Below are positions 25,197-34,218 of a stretch of DNA of 64,000 bases, piece after piece (the stretch's first letter is position 1; each line of letters starts with the position of its first letter). The stretch spans positions 1-64,000 of the forward strand of contig JBGVKZ010000055.1 of assembly GCA_045124055.1 (NCBI GenBank), given 5' to 3'. The position numbers and the translations under genes were made by a program. The DNA comes from CALZKI01 sp045124055 (GTDB taxonomy: Bacteria; Bacillota; Clostridia; Lachnospirales; Lachnospiraceae). The notes under the pieces are model-generated. The model worked only from the letters and a program-made list of their open reading frames with translations. It had not been told where the DNA came from and made no database searches.

Positions 25197-26678
25197 CTAA
25201 AAATCTTGTAGAACTGTACAATATCCAAGGTCTTTATACTGGTTAATAGAAAAGTCTGCTTCGCTGATAATCTGTATATCGCTCATACCGTGTCTATTTT
25301 TACTAATAAATCCAATCATATAATGCTTATCTTTTTTCAGCTTAAATTCGATTCTACTGTTGCTATTTTTAATAGGTTCGTAGCAATATAACTCATCTTT
25401 GCCACCTTCAAATTCGGTCTGCAAAGGTCGTCTGAAAAAGATGTTCAAACTAAAGATATCAAGAATACCCTTAGAAATGCCAATGTCTGCATTTGTAAGA
25501 TATTTACTCTTGTTCTTTACAAGCTGATATGTAATCACCATACAGGTGTTAGTATGTTTAATACAATCGTAAAAGTCAACACAATCTGTCATAAGAGATT
25601 TCCAAGACTCTTTATCACGGGAATCATAGCTTTCCTTTAAAGTATCCAGTACAATTACATCGCAACCCATTTTTGTATACTTTTTAATAAGCTTAATGAC
25701 CGTTCTAGCCGTATATTGTTCAAGAGGAATAATGGTAATATGCCTTTTTTCTTTTTGGCTTTCAAACCATTCAGCAGCCTTATACAGAGCTTCCTTGGTT
25801 TCTTTATCAAAGTTACCATCTCTAAGAATTCGCTTAGGGACTGGATGCTTTAAAACATTTGAGCAATACCATGTCAAAGCTTCTTTTCTGAACTTTGATT
25901 CGTCTTCTTCATTTATGATAAACAATGCTTTGAGGTCGTGTTTCATTATCGTAGGAAAGATGTAGTTAATACTCAGCGTGGATTTACCGACACCTGAAGC
26001 GGCTCCAAATCCAATGATATTACCACCTAACATACCGCCAGTTTCTCTGTTAAGAACTTCACAATTTGCAAATGGAATTCCCACATTCTTACCTGCATCT
26101 AGTTCATCAATTAAGTTTTTCATGCCATCAAAACCATTATAAGATTTGATGTTATTATCAATATTTGCAAAGATGTCATTTAGATAAACCGTATATTCAT
26201 CATATAGCTCTTCTGCCGACATATCGCATATTTCGCTCAGTCTCGCTTTGTCGCAAGGAAACCCATGCTTAACCAACTTGGCTACTACATTCCACTTTCT
26301 CAAGTCTCTTACATAGCTATCAAAGTTCTCTTCTTTAATATAAAAGCCAGCATTTTCAATAGTTTGGTATCCGCCATACTCGTTATAATATTTGTCTGCC
26401 AACTTAGGATGCTTCTCTAGGTAAAGACCAATATCAACCTCTGAAAGAGTTGCTTTCTTTTCATTGATAATCATATCCCTAGCGATTTCGAACAGCACCT
26501 TCCAACAATTATGATGAAAATCGCTTAAACTTAAGTTTGTTTCTCTCAATAAATCTGGGTTTTTATAAATCATTGTAACAATAGAAGCTTCTGCGCCAAG
26601 TTTGTATTCTAAAATTTGTTTTGCAGATTCTGCTTGTTGTTTTTCAAACGGAGTTAATTTAACATTCTTTTCTGCCAT
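25197..26678 (-). CDS. dnaB: Replicative DNA helicase, DnaB type
   Basis: A 493-residue hexameric helicase that unwinds the fork. The N-terminal helical domain is followed by the RecA-like motor: Walker A GAASGVGKSTLS near residue 230, VIVLDTLKES as Walker B, and NRHGMSDI near the end, where DnaB-family arginine-finger residues lie. Length is normal. It forms the centre of the replication operon with primase downstream and two inserted homing endonuclease genes upstream. Confidence 0.92.
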   Translation of the reverse strand: MAEKNVKLTPFEKQQAESAKQILEYKLGAEASIVTMIYKNPDLLRETNLSLSDFHHNCWKVLFEIARDMIINEKKATLSEVDIGLYLEKHPKLADKYYNEYGGYQTIENAGFYIKEENFDSYVRDLRKWNVVAKLVKHGFPCDKARLSEICDMSAEELYDEYTVYLNDIFANIDNNIKSYNGFDGMKNLIDELDAGKNVGIPFANCEVLNRETGGMLGGNIIGFGAASGVGKSTLSINYIFPTIMKHDLKALFIINEEDESKFRKEALTWYCSNVLKHPVPKRILRDGNFDKETKEALYKAAEWFESQKEKRHITIIPLEQYTARTVIKLIKKYTKMGCDVIVLDTLKESYDSRDKESWKSLMTDCVDFYDCIKHTNTCMVITYQLVKNKSKYLTNADIGISKGILDIFSLNIFFRRPLQTEFEGGKDELYCYEPIKNSNSRIEFKLKKDKHYMIGFISKNRHGMSDIQIISEADFSINQYKDLGYCTVLQDF

Positions 26679-26679
26679 A

Positions 26680-27408
26680 TCAGTAGACTTCCTTTACGCT
26701 ATTATCATAACTAAATTCTCCAAAGTATTTTTCTTCTGCATTTTTTCTTGCTTTAACCGCTTCTTCAAATGTGTTATAAGAACCCAAGTTAATTACTTTA
26801 TTATTGTACTGTATTGATGCTCTCCATTTATTTGAATCTTTTCTATACCAAACACCAGTTGTTCCAGATGTGTTATCTAATCGCAATCCTTTGTTTATCA
26901 TGTTTTCAAAATGCTCTGCGATTCTTAAATTTGATTTTCTATTATCGTGTCTAGTAACCTTGCCATGAATATGGTCTACTTCTTTGTCATCGCCACAGTC
27001 CATTACCAATCTATGCATAGACACTTTGTTACTTGTAAATACATAACCTTCTGTATTTATATACCATGTATATTCTTTTATCTTGTCATAGTCTTCCAAG
27101 TCAAAATAAAATTCTCTATCTTTAAAATCATATCCAATCCCATATTCGCCAGATAAATTATATGTATTAAGCTTCTTTTTACGCTTGTTTTCGTCGTTAT
27201 AACAACCACAAGACTTTGTATCACCACTTGTCAAATGACTGCTTTGTACAACAACATCATTTCCGCAATCACATTTGCACAACCATCTTGTTTTGCGCTG
27301 TCCACTTGGTTGGATATGGTCTTCAACTCTTTTAATAACTGTTAATCTGCCAAATTTCCTACCAGTCAAATCCTTAAACTTGCCCAAAACAACCGCCCCA
27401 CTTACCAT
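26680..27408 (-). CDS. AP2/HNH homing endonuclease
   Basis: A 242-residue nuclease. Order: GRLTVIKRV with a CXC...CGC zinc-like region, HNH core (MHRLVMDCGDDKEVDHIHGK...NRKSNLRI), then a C-terminal AP2-type DNA-binding domain (SGTTGVWYRKDSNKWRASIQ, NLGSYNTFEEAVKAR). It is a paralogue of 27853-28602. It abuts the DnaB start by one base. The annotated ATG lacks a ribosome site; a TTG just downstream, preceded by GGGGCGG, gives an N-terminus more like the paralogue. Confidence 0.88.
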   Translation of the reverse strand: MVSGAVVLGKFKDLTGRKFGRLTVIKRVEDHIQPSGQRKTRWLCKCDCGNDVVVQSSHLTSGDTKSCGCYNDENKRKKKLNTYNLSGEYGIGYDFKDREFYFDLEDYDKIKEYTWYINTEGYVFTSNKVSMHRLVMDCGDDKEVDHIHGKVTRHDNRKSNLRIAEHFENMINKGLRLDNTSGTTGVWYRKDSNKWRASIQYNNKVINLGSYNTFEEAVKARKNAEEKYFGEFSYDNSVKEVY

Positions 27409-27860
27409 AAGTCTGTAAACTTATCTTTCTTTTTCTCTCTTGGTTTAAATTCTGCCCCAGTATGAGTTGGAGCCTCTATTGTCGTATTTTTCGCTTCTTC
27501 TTTTGCCTTTTCTGCACTCTTCATCTTCATATACACAGTATTAACATTCTTTTCTGCAATCTTCAAAATATAATTAAACTTATGCATCTCGTCCTTAAAG
27601 TTGTTGGTTCTCAATGCTTTTTGAATGTCTAAGGAAGAATACTTGAAAGCATTTAATATTGTTTCATAAGAATAATTGGCGCTCGCTTCAATGTTCTTGT
27701 TTTCAATAAACTTATTAGTCAGCAATCCTTTTAATCTAAGAACCATTGTACTAGACAAGGCTTGATTTTCGTCATAACCCATTATGTTAGACTTAACATA
27801 ATTGTATAGGCTCTCCCATGCCACTTTTTCTTCTGCTGTCATTTTCCTTTTTTTATTCAT
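27402..27860 (-). CDS. Hypothetical protein in replication operon
   Basis: A 152-residue helical protein, basic at both ends and ending FKPREKKKDKFTDLW. It is placed between DnaB and the RecA-like ATPase, separated from them by inserted endonucleases. Position would fit a helicase loader or accessory factor, but no diagnostic motif such as a Walker loop is present. Confidence 0.7.
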   Translation of the reverse strand: MNKKRKMTAEEKVAWESLYNYVKSNIMGYDENQALSSTMVLRLKGLLTNKFIENKNIEASANYSYETILNAFKYSSLDIQKALRTNNFKDEMHKFNYILKIAEKNVNTVYMKMKSAEKAKEEAKNTTIEAPTHTGAEFKPREKKKDKFTDLW

Positions 27861-28602
27861 TTTCGGTACACCTCATCTGACTATTACGAAAAGAATATTC
27901 TCCATAATATTCGTCTTCTGCTTTCAGTCTGGCAGAAATAGCTTCATCAAAATCTTCATACGACCCAATCTTAACACATTCACCGTCTATATTTATTGTG
28001 ACTCGATATTTTTTCTTACAGTTTTCTTTTCTGCAAGTAACCCCAGTAATTCCAGTAGTGCTACCATTTTGCACTTTTACATTCATACAATTTTCTCTAT
28101 GTTCGCAAACCCTTAATTTAGATTTTCTATTATCATTTTTTTCATGATAAATATGGTCAACATCTAATTCACTATCAAGTACATCTAATATGAATCTGTG
28201 CATATAAACAAACTGTTTATTATATATTTTGCTCACCACATAGCCATTGTTATCAATATGCCAACAATGGTTTTTTATTTTTTCATAATCTTCTAAGTCA
28301 AAGTAAAATTCTTCGCCCTTTGTCGTATAGCCAATTCCATATTCACCAGTTAAATCATATATATTATATTTTTTGTTATTTTTCCCAATTTGAGACGCTT
28401 TCTCTCTTTGTAGGCATCCACATGATTTTGTGCCATTTTTCTTTGTTAGTCTGCTTCCAACAACTTTTGTCTCGTTTCCACAATCGCACTTGCATAACCA
28501 TTGCGTCATTCTTTTGCCATTCGATGAAATATAATCTTCTATTTGTTTAATAACAGTCAATCTTCCAAATCTTTGACCAGTCAAATCAACAAATCTCGCC
28601 AT
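27853..28602 (-). CDS. AP2/HNH homing endonuclease (paralogue)
   Basis: A 249-residue protein with the same layout as 26680-27408: FGRLTVIKQIEDYI, zinc-like CKCDCGN...SCGC, HNH core (MHRFILDVLDSELDVDHIYH...NRKSKLRV), and AP2 domain (TTGITGVTCRKENCKKKYRV). The start has GAGGTGAG 5 nt ahead. It overlaps the next gene by eight bases. A 12-bp inverted repeat lies just upstream, which may mark the insertion point. Confidence 0.88.
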   Translation of the reverse strand: MARFVDLTGQRFGRLTVIKQIEDYISSNGKRMTQWLCKCDCGNETKVVGSRLTKKNGTKSCGCLQREKASQIGKNNKKYNIYDLTGEYGIGYTTKGEEFYFDLEDYEKIKNHCWHIDNNGYVVSKIYNKQFVYMHRFILDVLDSELDVDHIYHEKNDNRKSKLRVCEHRENCMNVKVQNGSTTGITGVTCRKENCKKKYRVTINIDGECVKIGSYEDFDEAISARLKAEDEYYGEYSFRNSQMRCTENE

Positions 28603-28637
28603 ATTCTCACCTCAATTTCATATTTGTGCCTTATACT

Positions 28638-28675
28638 GTTATACCCCTACAATAGAAATATCATAGGGGTATAAC
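28638..28675. repeat. 12-bp inverted repeat beside homing gene
   Basis: Perfect arms GTTATACCCCTA (28638-28649) and TAGGGGTATAAC (28664-28675) with a 14-nt loop, between the RecA-like gene and the endonuclease. No U run follows, so a regulatory or processing hairpin is more likely than a terminator. Confidence 0.7.
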
Positions 28676-28693
28676 TGGGTATAACTTTAATTA

Positions 28694-29836
28694 TTACTTA
28701 CAAGCTTCCAAAACCTTCTTGGCGATTGCCAAATCATCAATCTCATTAGGATTGCTAAAACCGTTTGCACGACATAGTTCAAGCACAGGCTTAATCCTAG
28801 CCATATCAGTCTTGTTGGTGGTAAAGAATGATACAATTTCAGTTTTAATACCGTTCAGTTCCTTCTCAGCACGAGTTGCTTCTTCGGCTTCTGCAATACG
28901 CTTCAGTCTATTTGCTTCAGCCTTTTCTTGCTCTACCTTAGACTCTTCAACAGTCTTTCCAGACTTCTTTAATTCACTTTCAATTGCATCGGTAATTGCC
29001 TTGATGAGAGCATCGGAGTCTAACGGGATTGACTCTACGATGTCAGAGAAACGAGATTTACTATCGATAACAAAATTATTATCTCTGAAAGTAATCTTTC
29101 TCGTTTCTCCCTTAACGACACCCTTTTTAATTTCTTCCTTAGTTACAAAATCCTTTTTGCCAGTCTTTTCCTTGACAATTTCTCTATCGATTGCAGCAAC
29201 GCCAAGAAAGTGAACCTTAGTCTTAATGGCATTAAAGTATCTCTGTGGCATATTAGTTGTTAACTGCAAGAAGTCCTCACCAGTAACAGGGTCTGTAATA
29301 TTTCTGGTCTTCGTGTGACCAATGACAATAAAGGAAACGCCAACCTTCTTCAAAGACCAAAGTCTATCAAGTACGATTTCTACAGCCTTTTCTTCGCCAC
29401 CTTGGAATCCACCAAATGCAGCCTTAATACTCTTAGTTCTCTTAGTCGGATTTTCTCTGTTATGCATAGCGATTACTTCAGGCTCGGCAATTGCAAAAAG
29501 CTCGTCCATCGTGTCAACTACGACAACCTTCAAATCTTTCCAGTCTGTTGCTCTGTTCTCACAAACGTCTTCGATAAAGGTGTTAAAACCAATACTATTC
29601 GTATCCTCATCGTAATCCATATCCCATTCAGGGCAGTTAAGATACATCAAGCCATTCAGCGCATCTCCGCCGTCTTCCTTGCCAATTTCAAGGAACATAT
29701 ACTGGTCAGGTGCCAACTTCTCACAATATTCCTTAATTACAGTACTTTTACCGATACCACTTTCACCAATTAAAGCAAGATTATATGCAAGAGGATTTAC
29801 CTTAATTTCATTTTTCTTACCAAATTTCATAGCCAT
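28694..29836 (-). CDS. RecA-like ATPase (Sak4/AAA_24 type)
   Basis: A 380-residue recombination ATPase. Walker A is LIGESGIGKSTVIKEY near residue 25, Walker B VVVVDTMDELF near 105, and SFIVIGHTK with a conserved histidine follows, which is typical of phage single-strand annealing/strand exchange ATPases of the Sak4 group. The C-terminal third is a charged helical extension. The SSB-like gene upstream is its usual partner. GGAG lies before the ATG. Confidence 0.82.
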   Translation of the reverse strand: MAMKFGKKNEIKVNPLAYNLALIGESGIGKSTVIKEYCEKLAPDQYMFLEIGKEDGGDALNGLMYLNCPEWDMDYDEDTNSIGFNTFIEDVCENRATDWKDLKVVVVDTMDELFAIAEPEVIAMHNRENPTKRTKSIKAAFGGFQGGEEKAVEIVLDRLWSLKKVGVSFIVIGHTKTRNITDPVTGEDFLQLTTNMPQRYFNAIKTKVHFLGVAAIDREIVKEKTGKKDFVTKEEIKKGVVKGETRKITFRDNNFVIDSKSRFSDIVESIPLDSDALIKAITDAIESELKKSGKTVEESKVEQEKAEANRLKRIAEAEEATRAEKELNGIKTEIVSFFTTNKTDMARIKPVLELCRANGFSNPNEIDDLAIAKKVLEACK

Positions 29837-29871
29837 TCTATCAATCTCCTATTCATTCATTTTTTATTGTC

Positions 29872-29911
29872 GAGAGGGATGTTTAAATCCCTCTCTATTT
29901 ATATAACCTTT
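29872..29911 (-). promoter_or_regulatory. Leader hairpin and AAGGTTATA motif
   Basis: A 9-bp perfect hairpin (GAGAGGGAT/ATCCCTCTC, 29872-29895) lies between the SSB-like stop and the RecA-like start, preceded in minus sense by AAAGGTTATA (29902-29911). No promoter is visible, so this may set relative expression of the two genes. Confidence 0.55.
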
Positions 29912-29928
29912 TATCTTATGTATTTACA

Positions 29929-31086
29929 TTATAAAGAATTCAACCAATCCATCGAGCTGTCTGCATCAGAACCAGACTCTTCATCGATATCAAAAGGAGG
30001 CTTGCTATCGTCAGAATTCTTAGTCATACAATCCAGAACAAGGTCATCTTCCTTATAGCGCTCTTCAAACTTCTGGACAATAGGTGTCTTGTCGTCGCCA
30101 ACCAAACGAATTAACGGCTTTCTTAACACCATTCTACGCTCACGATTACCATTGGCAGTACACTTAGCGCAAGCTTCCTCTTCTGTATAAACACCCATCT
30201 CAACCAAATCACGAATATCATCAGGCAAATCATCAAGAGTAGTAGTTACAACAGCGCCACTTTCAATAAAGTCGCCCTCCATAGTAATCTGGGTTACACC
30301 CTTCTTAACCTTAAACAGCTTCTCGTAAATGGTCTTGCACTGCTTTTCATTTTCAAGATTTAGTGCAAATTCAAATGTCTTATGATAAGGATACTGCCCC
30401 TTAACTTCGACACCATTTACTTCCTTTACATAATCAAGCACTCTAGCGTCAACAAACATAACGCCCTTATCCTTATCAATGTTCTTCAAACTTGCGGAAT
30501 CCTTGTCAAGCAAAATGGACTGAGTGAAAGTAGCCTTATACTTAGAAGGGTCGTCCGCCTTACTCAGTGCAATGCTGGTAATGTTCTTACGAACCTGAAC
30601 GACATCATTATAAGAAGAATACTTCAAATTACCACGGACATTGACAACCATATCTTCGCTAAGATGTTCCTTAATGTAGGCAATGGCATCATAAGCAGAC
30701 AGGAATTTCTTATAATAAGTCTTATCCTTATCGGTCTTCTCCAAGCCGACGCTGATAAAGCTCATTTCGCCAATCTCTTCCAGAATATCGTCATTGAATC
30801 GGTCTGACCAATCAACAACAATCTGCTTATCAAAATCATCAGAACCGTCGTCCTTCTTGCCGTGTGCATAGATACGGTTCTCATTCTCTTCGGAGTAGCC
30901 TCCCATAAGCTCGCAGTACACACAACCTGCACCTTCACCGCAATCAACACCTAGATTCATTGCATTATAAACCCAATTGGATTTCTCACTGCGTTCATCT
31001 GTCTTGAACGTATAGTCATTAACCTTCGGGACTCCGATTAAATTAAAACTAGAGACCCAATCTTTCTTAACAATCTTTTCAGCCAT
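29929..31086 (-). CDS. SSB-like replication protein
   Basis: A 385-residue protein with a probable OB-fold core (NVRGNLKYSSYNDVVQVRKN, then beta-rich sequence to about 300) and an acidic tail that ends DIDEESGSDADSSMDWLNSL, much like the SSB protein-docking tip. N-terminal cysteines CGEGAGCVYC could bind a metal. It is the first gene after the promoter at 31157 and precedes the RecA-like ATPase. SSB-like function is inferred from tail and context. Confidence 0.65.
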   Translation of the reverse strand: MAEKIVKKDWVSSFNLIGVPKVNDYTFKTDERSEKSNWVYNAMNLGVDCGEGAGCVYCELMGGYSEENENRIYAHGKKDDGSDDFDKQIVVDWSDRFNDDILEEIGEMSFISVGLEKTDKDKTYYKKFLSAYDAIAYIKEHLSEDMVVNVRGNLKYSSYNDVVQVRKNITSIALSKADDPSKYKATFTQSILLDKDSASLKNIDKDKGVMFVDARVLDYVKEVNGVEVKGQYPYHKTFEFALNLENEKQCKTIYEKLFKVKKGVTQITMEGDFIESGAVVTTTLDDLPDDIRDLVEMGVYTEEEACAKCTANGNRERRMVLRKPLIRLVGDDKTPIVQKFEERYKEDDLVLDCMTKNSDDSKPPFDIDEESGSDADSSMDWLNSL

Positions 31087-31132
31087 AATTTTCGTTTCCT
31101 TTCAATTTTTAATTTTATTATTGTCTTATTTT

Positions 31133-31185
31133 TATAACCTTATTAGTTACACATACATTATACAAAACTTGCCAACGCTTTTCAA
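31133..31185 (-). promoter_or_regulatory. Sigma-A promoter of SSB operon
   Basis: TTGAAA (31180-31185), 17-bp spacer and TATAAT (31157-31162) on the minus strand, followed by the leader motif TAAGGTTATA (31133-31142) and an AAAGGA ribosome site. Confidence 0.85.
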
Positions 31186-31232
31186 TATGTAATTTTGCAC
31201 AAATCTTATATCTTTATTTTTGTCTATTTTGT

Positions 31233-31664
31233 TTAATTCAAATAAAAGTCAACAACGTGTTCTACTACTTCATCGAGACTTCTACACATTCTCGAACAAG
31301 TTTCCAGCATCCAAGGATGCGTTTCTTCGTTGCGGTCAAAAGCTATGACTGGAATACGCAATTCTTTTGCCAACATTAGTTCCATAGAAGTTCCAATGCT
31401 CTTATTGCCACCATTGCCAAAATTCACGATTACCAAGTCTGAATTCCTCAGATTGTACAGGTCAAATTCCATAACTTCTCTTTCATTCTTTTGACGTTTT
31501 TCTTCAAAATTATAGAATTGAGTTGGGTCAAAAAATACAACTCTTTTATCGTTGGTATAATAATTAGTTTTGATGGCATTTATAATCTGTTGCCTCCATT
31601 TTGTTTGCTCTTCCCAAGATATACCAAACATTGCTCCTGAGAGATAAATTTTAAAATCTTTCAT
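31233..31664 (-). CDS. Nucleoside 2-deoxyribosyltransferase-like protein
   Basis: A 143-residue protein with FKIYLSGAMFG at the start, FFDPTQFY, DLYNLRNSDLVIVNFGNGG, SIGTSMELMLAKELRIPVI and HPW, matching the nucleoside deoxyribosyltransferase fold, including the SxGT..E catalytic region. It could recycle or exchange bases on deoxyribonucleosides, or hydrolyse nucleotides as some relatives do. The start at 31664 is preferred, with AAAGGTG upstream; longer forms run through the preceding gene. Confidence 0.78.
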   Translation of the reverse strand: MKDFKIYLSGAMFGISWEEQTKWRQQIINAIKTNYYTNDKRVVFFDPTQFYNFEEKRQKNEREVMEFDLYNLRNSDLVIVNFGNGGNKSIGTSMELMLAKELRIPVIAFDRNEETHPWMLETCSRMCRSLDEVVEHVVDFYLN

Positions 31665-31668
31665 TTTA

Positions 31669-33171
31669 TCACACACCTTTCTCATTTTGCAACATAATAT
31701 ATTCATCATAATACATGAAATTATTATGAGTTTTACAGTATTCTGTCATTGTTCTTGTGCTAACATTGTTGCTTTTGGCAGCTATCTTTAGAAGAGCGTA
31801 GACTTCTTTTGTTGATAAATTGATTACTCCACTACTTCTTCTTTCCATGCTCTTTTGCTTCGAATAATCACACCACCCAAAACTCAAACCCTTTTTTAAA
31901 TATTTCGTTACAGTTTGTTGACTCACACCAATATTATTCGCAATATCTTTTGTTGAAAAGCCACTATTCCACAAATTAGACGCTTCCCTAACCAAATTTG
32001 ATGTTGCAAATTTATCGCACTCATTCCAATCAATAGATTTTTCGTCAAAGTTTAGCAATACTGGTAAACAACTTTTTAAAATTGAATCTTTAATCCAACT
32101 TACATCAGACTTTCTGCAATCAATAACAACATAGTGAGTAATTCCATTATTTTTAGCAATATTTTCTTTGTATTCATCATTATCTTGCTCTTCTTTTAGC
32201 GTTCTACCACCAGCATATTCAAATCCACCCTTATAATGTTGAGCACCATGATTTTCGACAATACAATTTAGTGACGGAATATAAATATCATACTTAAAAT
32301 TATTAGACCAATCAGGTGAATACTCTAACTCATGTTCAATTTTTAATTCCCTTAAAAATGCATACATGAATTTATTTGGATAGCTTCTTCCGTCTCCACA
32401 TATACAACCCAATCCTTCGCCTAATAATCTATAAACACTTATCAATTTGAACCTTCCACAATCAGGACAACTTATATTAATTTTTATATTGCTATGTGGT
32501 GTGTACGTTTTCATTTGCTCTTCTGTTAAATATTTTGAAAAATATTCTCTATGCTCAGATGCCCAAATGCTATTTTGATATTCTGGTGGATTGCCAATTG
32601 TCTTTCCACTGCATACTGGACAACCAGCACTACGCAAAATATTATTTGGCGTAGACATCCATTCGTATTTGTCTATTTTACATCTATGTAAAATTTTTGT
32701 ATGAACATTAACATATGTTCCAACAACTTCGATATTTGGATTGACTTTTGCAACATCGATTATGTATTGTTCATTAGTCCTTTTTATTGTTCCCGCACAT
32801 TTAGGGCATCCTTGACCTCTAAGAACATTATGTGGAGAAGTATGCCACTCAAAACCATCTATTTTACATCTGTGCAATATTTTTGTATGGGCATTTATAT
32901 ATTCTTCGACAACTTCAATATTTGGATTTATTTTGGCAACTTCTGATATATATTCTTCTTGTGTTTTTCTTTTTTGTCCAGCACATACAGGGCATCCATG
33001 TTTTCTAAGAATATGTAATGGTCTAGCCATCCACTCATATCCATCAATCTTACATTTATGTAAAATATTTATATCTGAATTTATATATTTCCCAACAACT
33101 TCAATATCAAGATTAATTTCGGCAACTTTCCGAACATATTCTTCATGCGTAATCTTTTTGCCCGTTGACAC
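31669..33171 (-). CDS. EDxHD-type homing endonuclease with zinc repeats
   Basis: A 500-residue protein with a GTG start. Three N-terminal repeats of about 55 residues each hold EEYV..VA.IN.(D/N)IEVV..YIN, ILH.CKIDG.EW and GCP.CAG, probably zinc-ribbon DNA readers. The nuclease domain follows (KYDIYIPSLNCIVENHGAQH), with D, E and H-x-x-H-like residues as in Vsr-like EDxHD homing enzymes. Then come a helix-turn-helix (FSTKDIANNIGVSQQTVTKY) and a second one near the end. It sits in an operon of metabolic genes. Confidence 0.8.
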   Translation of the reverse strand: MSTGKKITHEEYVRKVAEINLDIEVVGKYINSDINILHKCKIDGYEWMARPLHILRKHGCPVCAGQKRKTQEEYISEVAKINPNIEVVEEYINAHTKILHRCKIDGFEWHTSPHNVLRGQGCPKCAGTIKRTNEQYIIDVAKVNPNIEVVGTYVNVHTKILHRCKIDKYEWMSTPNNILRSAGCPVCSGKTIGNPPEYQNSIWASEHREYFSKYLTEEQMKTYTPHSNIKINISCPDCGRFKLISVYRLLGEGLGCICGDGRSYPNKFMYAFLRELKIEHELEYSPDWSNNFKYDIYIPSLNCIVENHGAQHYKGGFEYAGGRTLKEEQDNDEYKENIAKNNGITHYVVIDCRKSDVSWIKDSILKSCLPVLLNFDEKSIDWNECDKFATSNLVREASNLWNSGFSTKDIANNIGVSQQTVTKYLKKGLSFGWCDYSKQKSMERRSSGVINLSTKEVYALLKIAAKSNNVSTRTMTEYCKTHNNFMYYDEYIMLQNEKGV

Positions 33172-33213
33172 CTACCTCCCTTCTACGCCCATTAAAATTC
33201 CTATTTTAGTACA

Positions 33214-33531
33214 TCAAACTCTATTATAATTCAAACTATTATGCCAGTCACATAAGTCCAACAACCATCTGGGAGGGTATTTGTCAACATCTTTATAGTA
33301 ACGCATAACCTGATTTTTTCTTGCAATAAGTTTAGTCACGAGTTTTCCACTACCCAAATTATATACAATAATCAAACCAGTATCAGTAATGCAATGTTTT
33401 TCTAACCCGTTCTTATGCCCTTTATCAACAATAAAACTGTCAATAATATTGCCATCACCACAGAGGTGTTCATTAATGAACTTTTCTCTCTTATATCTTT
33501 GGTTCTTATAATGGTTAGTTTGATTTCCCAT
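33214..33531 (-). CDS. Conserved hypothetical phage protein
   Basis: A 105-residue protein starting MGNQTNHYKNQRYKREKFIN, with GDGNIIDSFIVDKGHKNGLE and ARKNQVMRYYKDVDKYPP, a family seen often in Firmicute phages without known function. The start at 33531 uses AAGGG inside the upstream gene, which it overlaps. Confidence 0.8.
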   Translation of the reverse strand: MGNQTNHYKNQRYKREKFINEHLCGDGNIIDSFIVDKGHKNGLEKHCITDTGLIIVYNLGSGKLVTKLIARKNQVMRYYKDVDKYPPRWLLDLCDWHNSLNYNRV

Positions 33532-33913
33532 CCTTTTTACCCTTTTTCTCATCGTCAAACACATTGCCAACAATTCTAATTCTGCCACAAATAGACTGAC
33601 CTAAAACAAAATATTCCCCTGAATCAAAGCACAAAATAATATATGCAGCCAACTCTTCTGCATAAGTGACAATGCCTTGCACAGTTTCATTATCGGCTAC
33701 TTGTGCTTCCAAAATATCTCCAATATATATGGGGTCATTATTCATATCATTGAGTCCAATATAACGTTGGTAGACATAACGATTCTGGTCAACGAAGGTC
33801 ATTTTATTACCACAGAGAGACTTTTTGGATTCAACCAACTCTCCATCTGGTGTTAAGAAAATATTGTCCGTAATAAACTTTTTACGCTTTTTATCATAGA
33901 CACGGTAACTCAC
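33515..33913 (-). CDS. YopX-like protein
   Basis: A 132-residue protein with the YopX-family layout: RVYDKKRKKFI at the start, QRYIGLNDMNNDPIYIGDIL in the middle and IRIVGNVFDDEKKG at the end. These proteins form small beta barrels in Gram-positive phages and have no settled function. Confidence 0.82.
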   Translation of the reverse strand: MSYRVYDKKRKKFITDNIFLTPDGELVESKKSLCGNKMTFVDQNRYVYQRYIGLNDMNNDPIYIGDILEAQVADNETVQGIVTYAEELAAYIILCFDSGEYFVLGQSICGRIRIVGNVFDDEKKGKKDGKSN

Positions 33914-33928
33914 TCAATTCACCTCTTT

Positions 33929-34204
33929 TCAATCCACAGTCATAGTAAATGCATCAAGTTCTGCACCAAAGATATACTTGATGAAATCGCCAATCTCATC
34001 AATAGCAACCTTTTCGGCATAAACACTTCCATCATTAAATTCGTCATAACTTGCAAACTCAACGCCAAGAATTCCGTAGCTATTAGCCTTGCTCTGCATA
34101 TGTAATGGATGTTTGCATACAACCGTTGCACCGCTCTTCTTTGCTTCTTCTAACATCTTACGAGTCTTACCGCTACTGTTTTCGCCAATAATAAACTTGT
34201 TCAT
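33929..34204 (-). CDS. Mini P-loop protein
   Basis: A 91-residue protein opening MNKFIIGENSSGKTRKML (Walker A) with EKVAIDEIGDF (Walker B-like) near residue 70 and a last strand AFTMTVD. It is the intact relative of the frameshifted gene at 16897-17225. At this size it cannot form a full motor, so it may bind ATP or act as a decoy. The start at 34204 has GGAG upstream and overlaps the cysteine desulfurase end. Confidence 0.72.
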   Translation of the reverse strand: MNKFIIGENSSGKTRKMLEEAKKSGATVVCKHPLHMQSKANSYGILGVEFASYDEFNDGSVYAEKVAIDEIGDFIKYIFGAELDAFTMTVD

Positions 34205-34218
34205 ATCATCAATCTCCA

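Noticed and set aside
28719..29615. Several long plus-strand frames opposite the RecA-like gene
   Set aside because: All lie antisense to clear ATPase motifs and lack promoters and ribosome sites on the plus strand.
31664..31709. Longer N-terminus for the deoxyribosyltransferase-like gene
   Set aside because: The extra residues run through the end of the upstream gene and carry no family similarity; the ATG at 31664 has a proper ribosome site.
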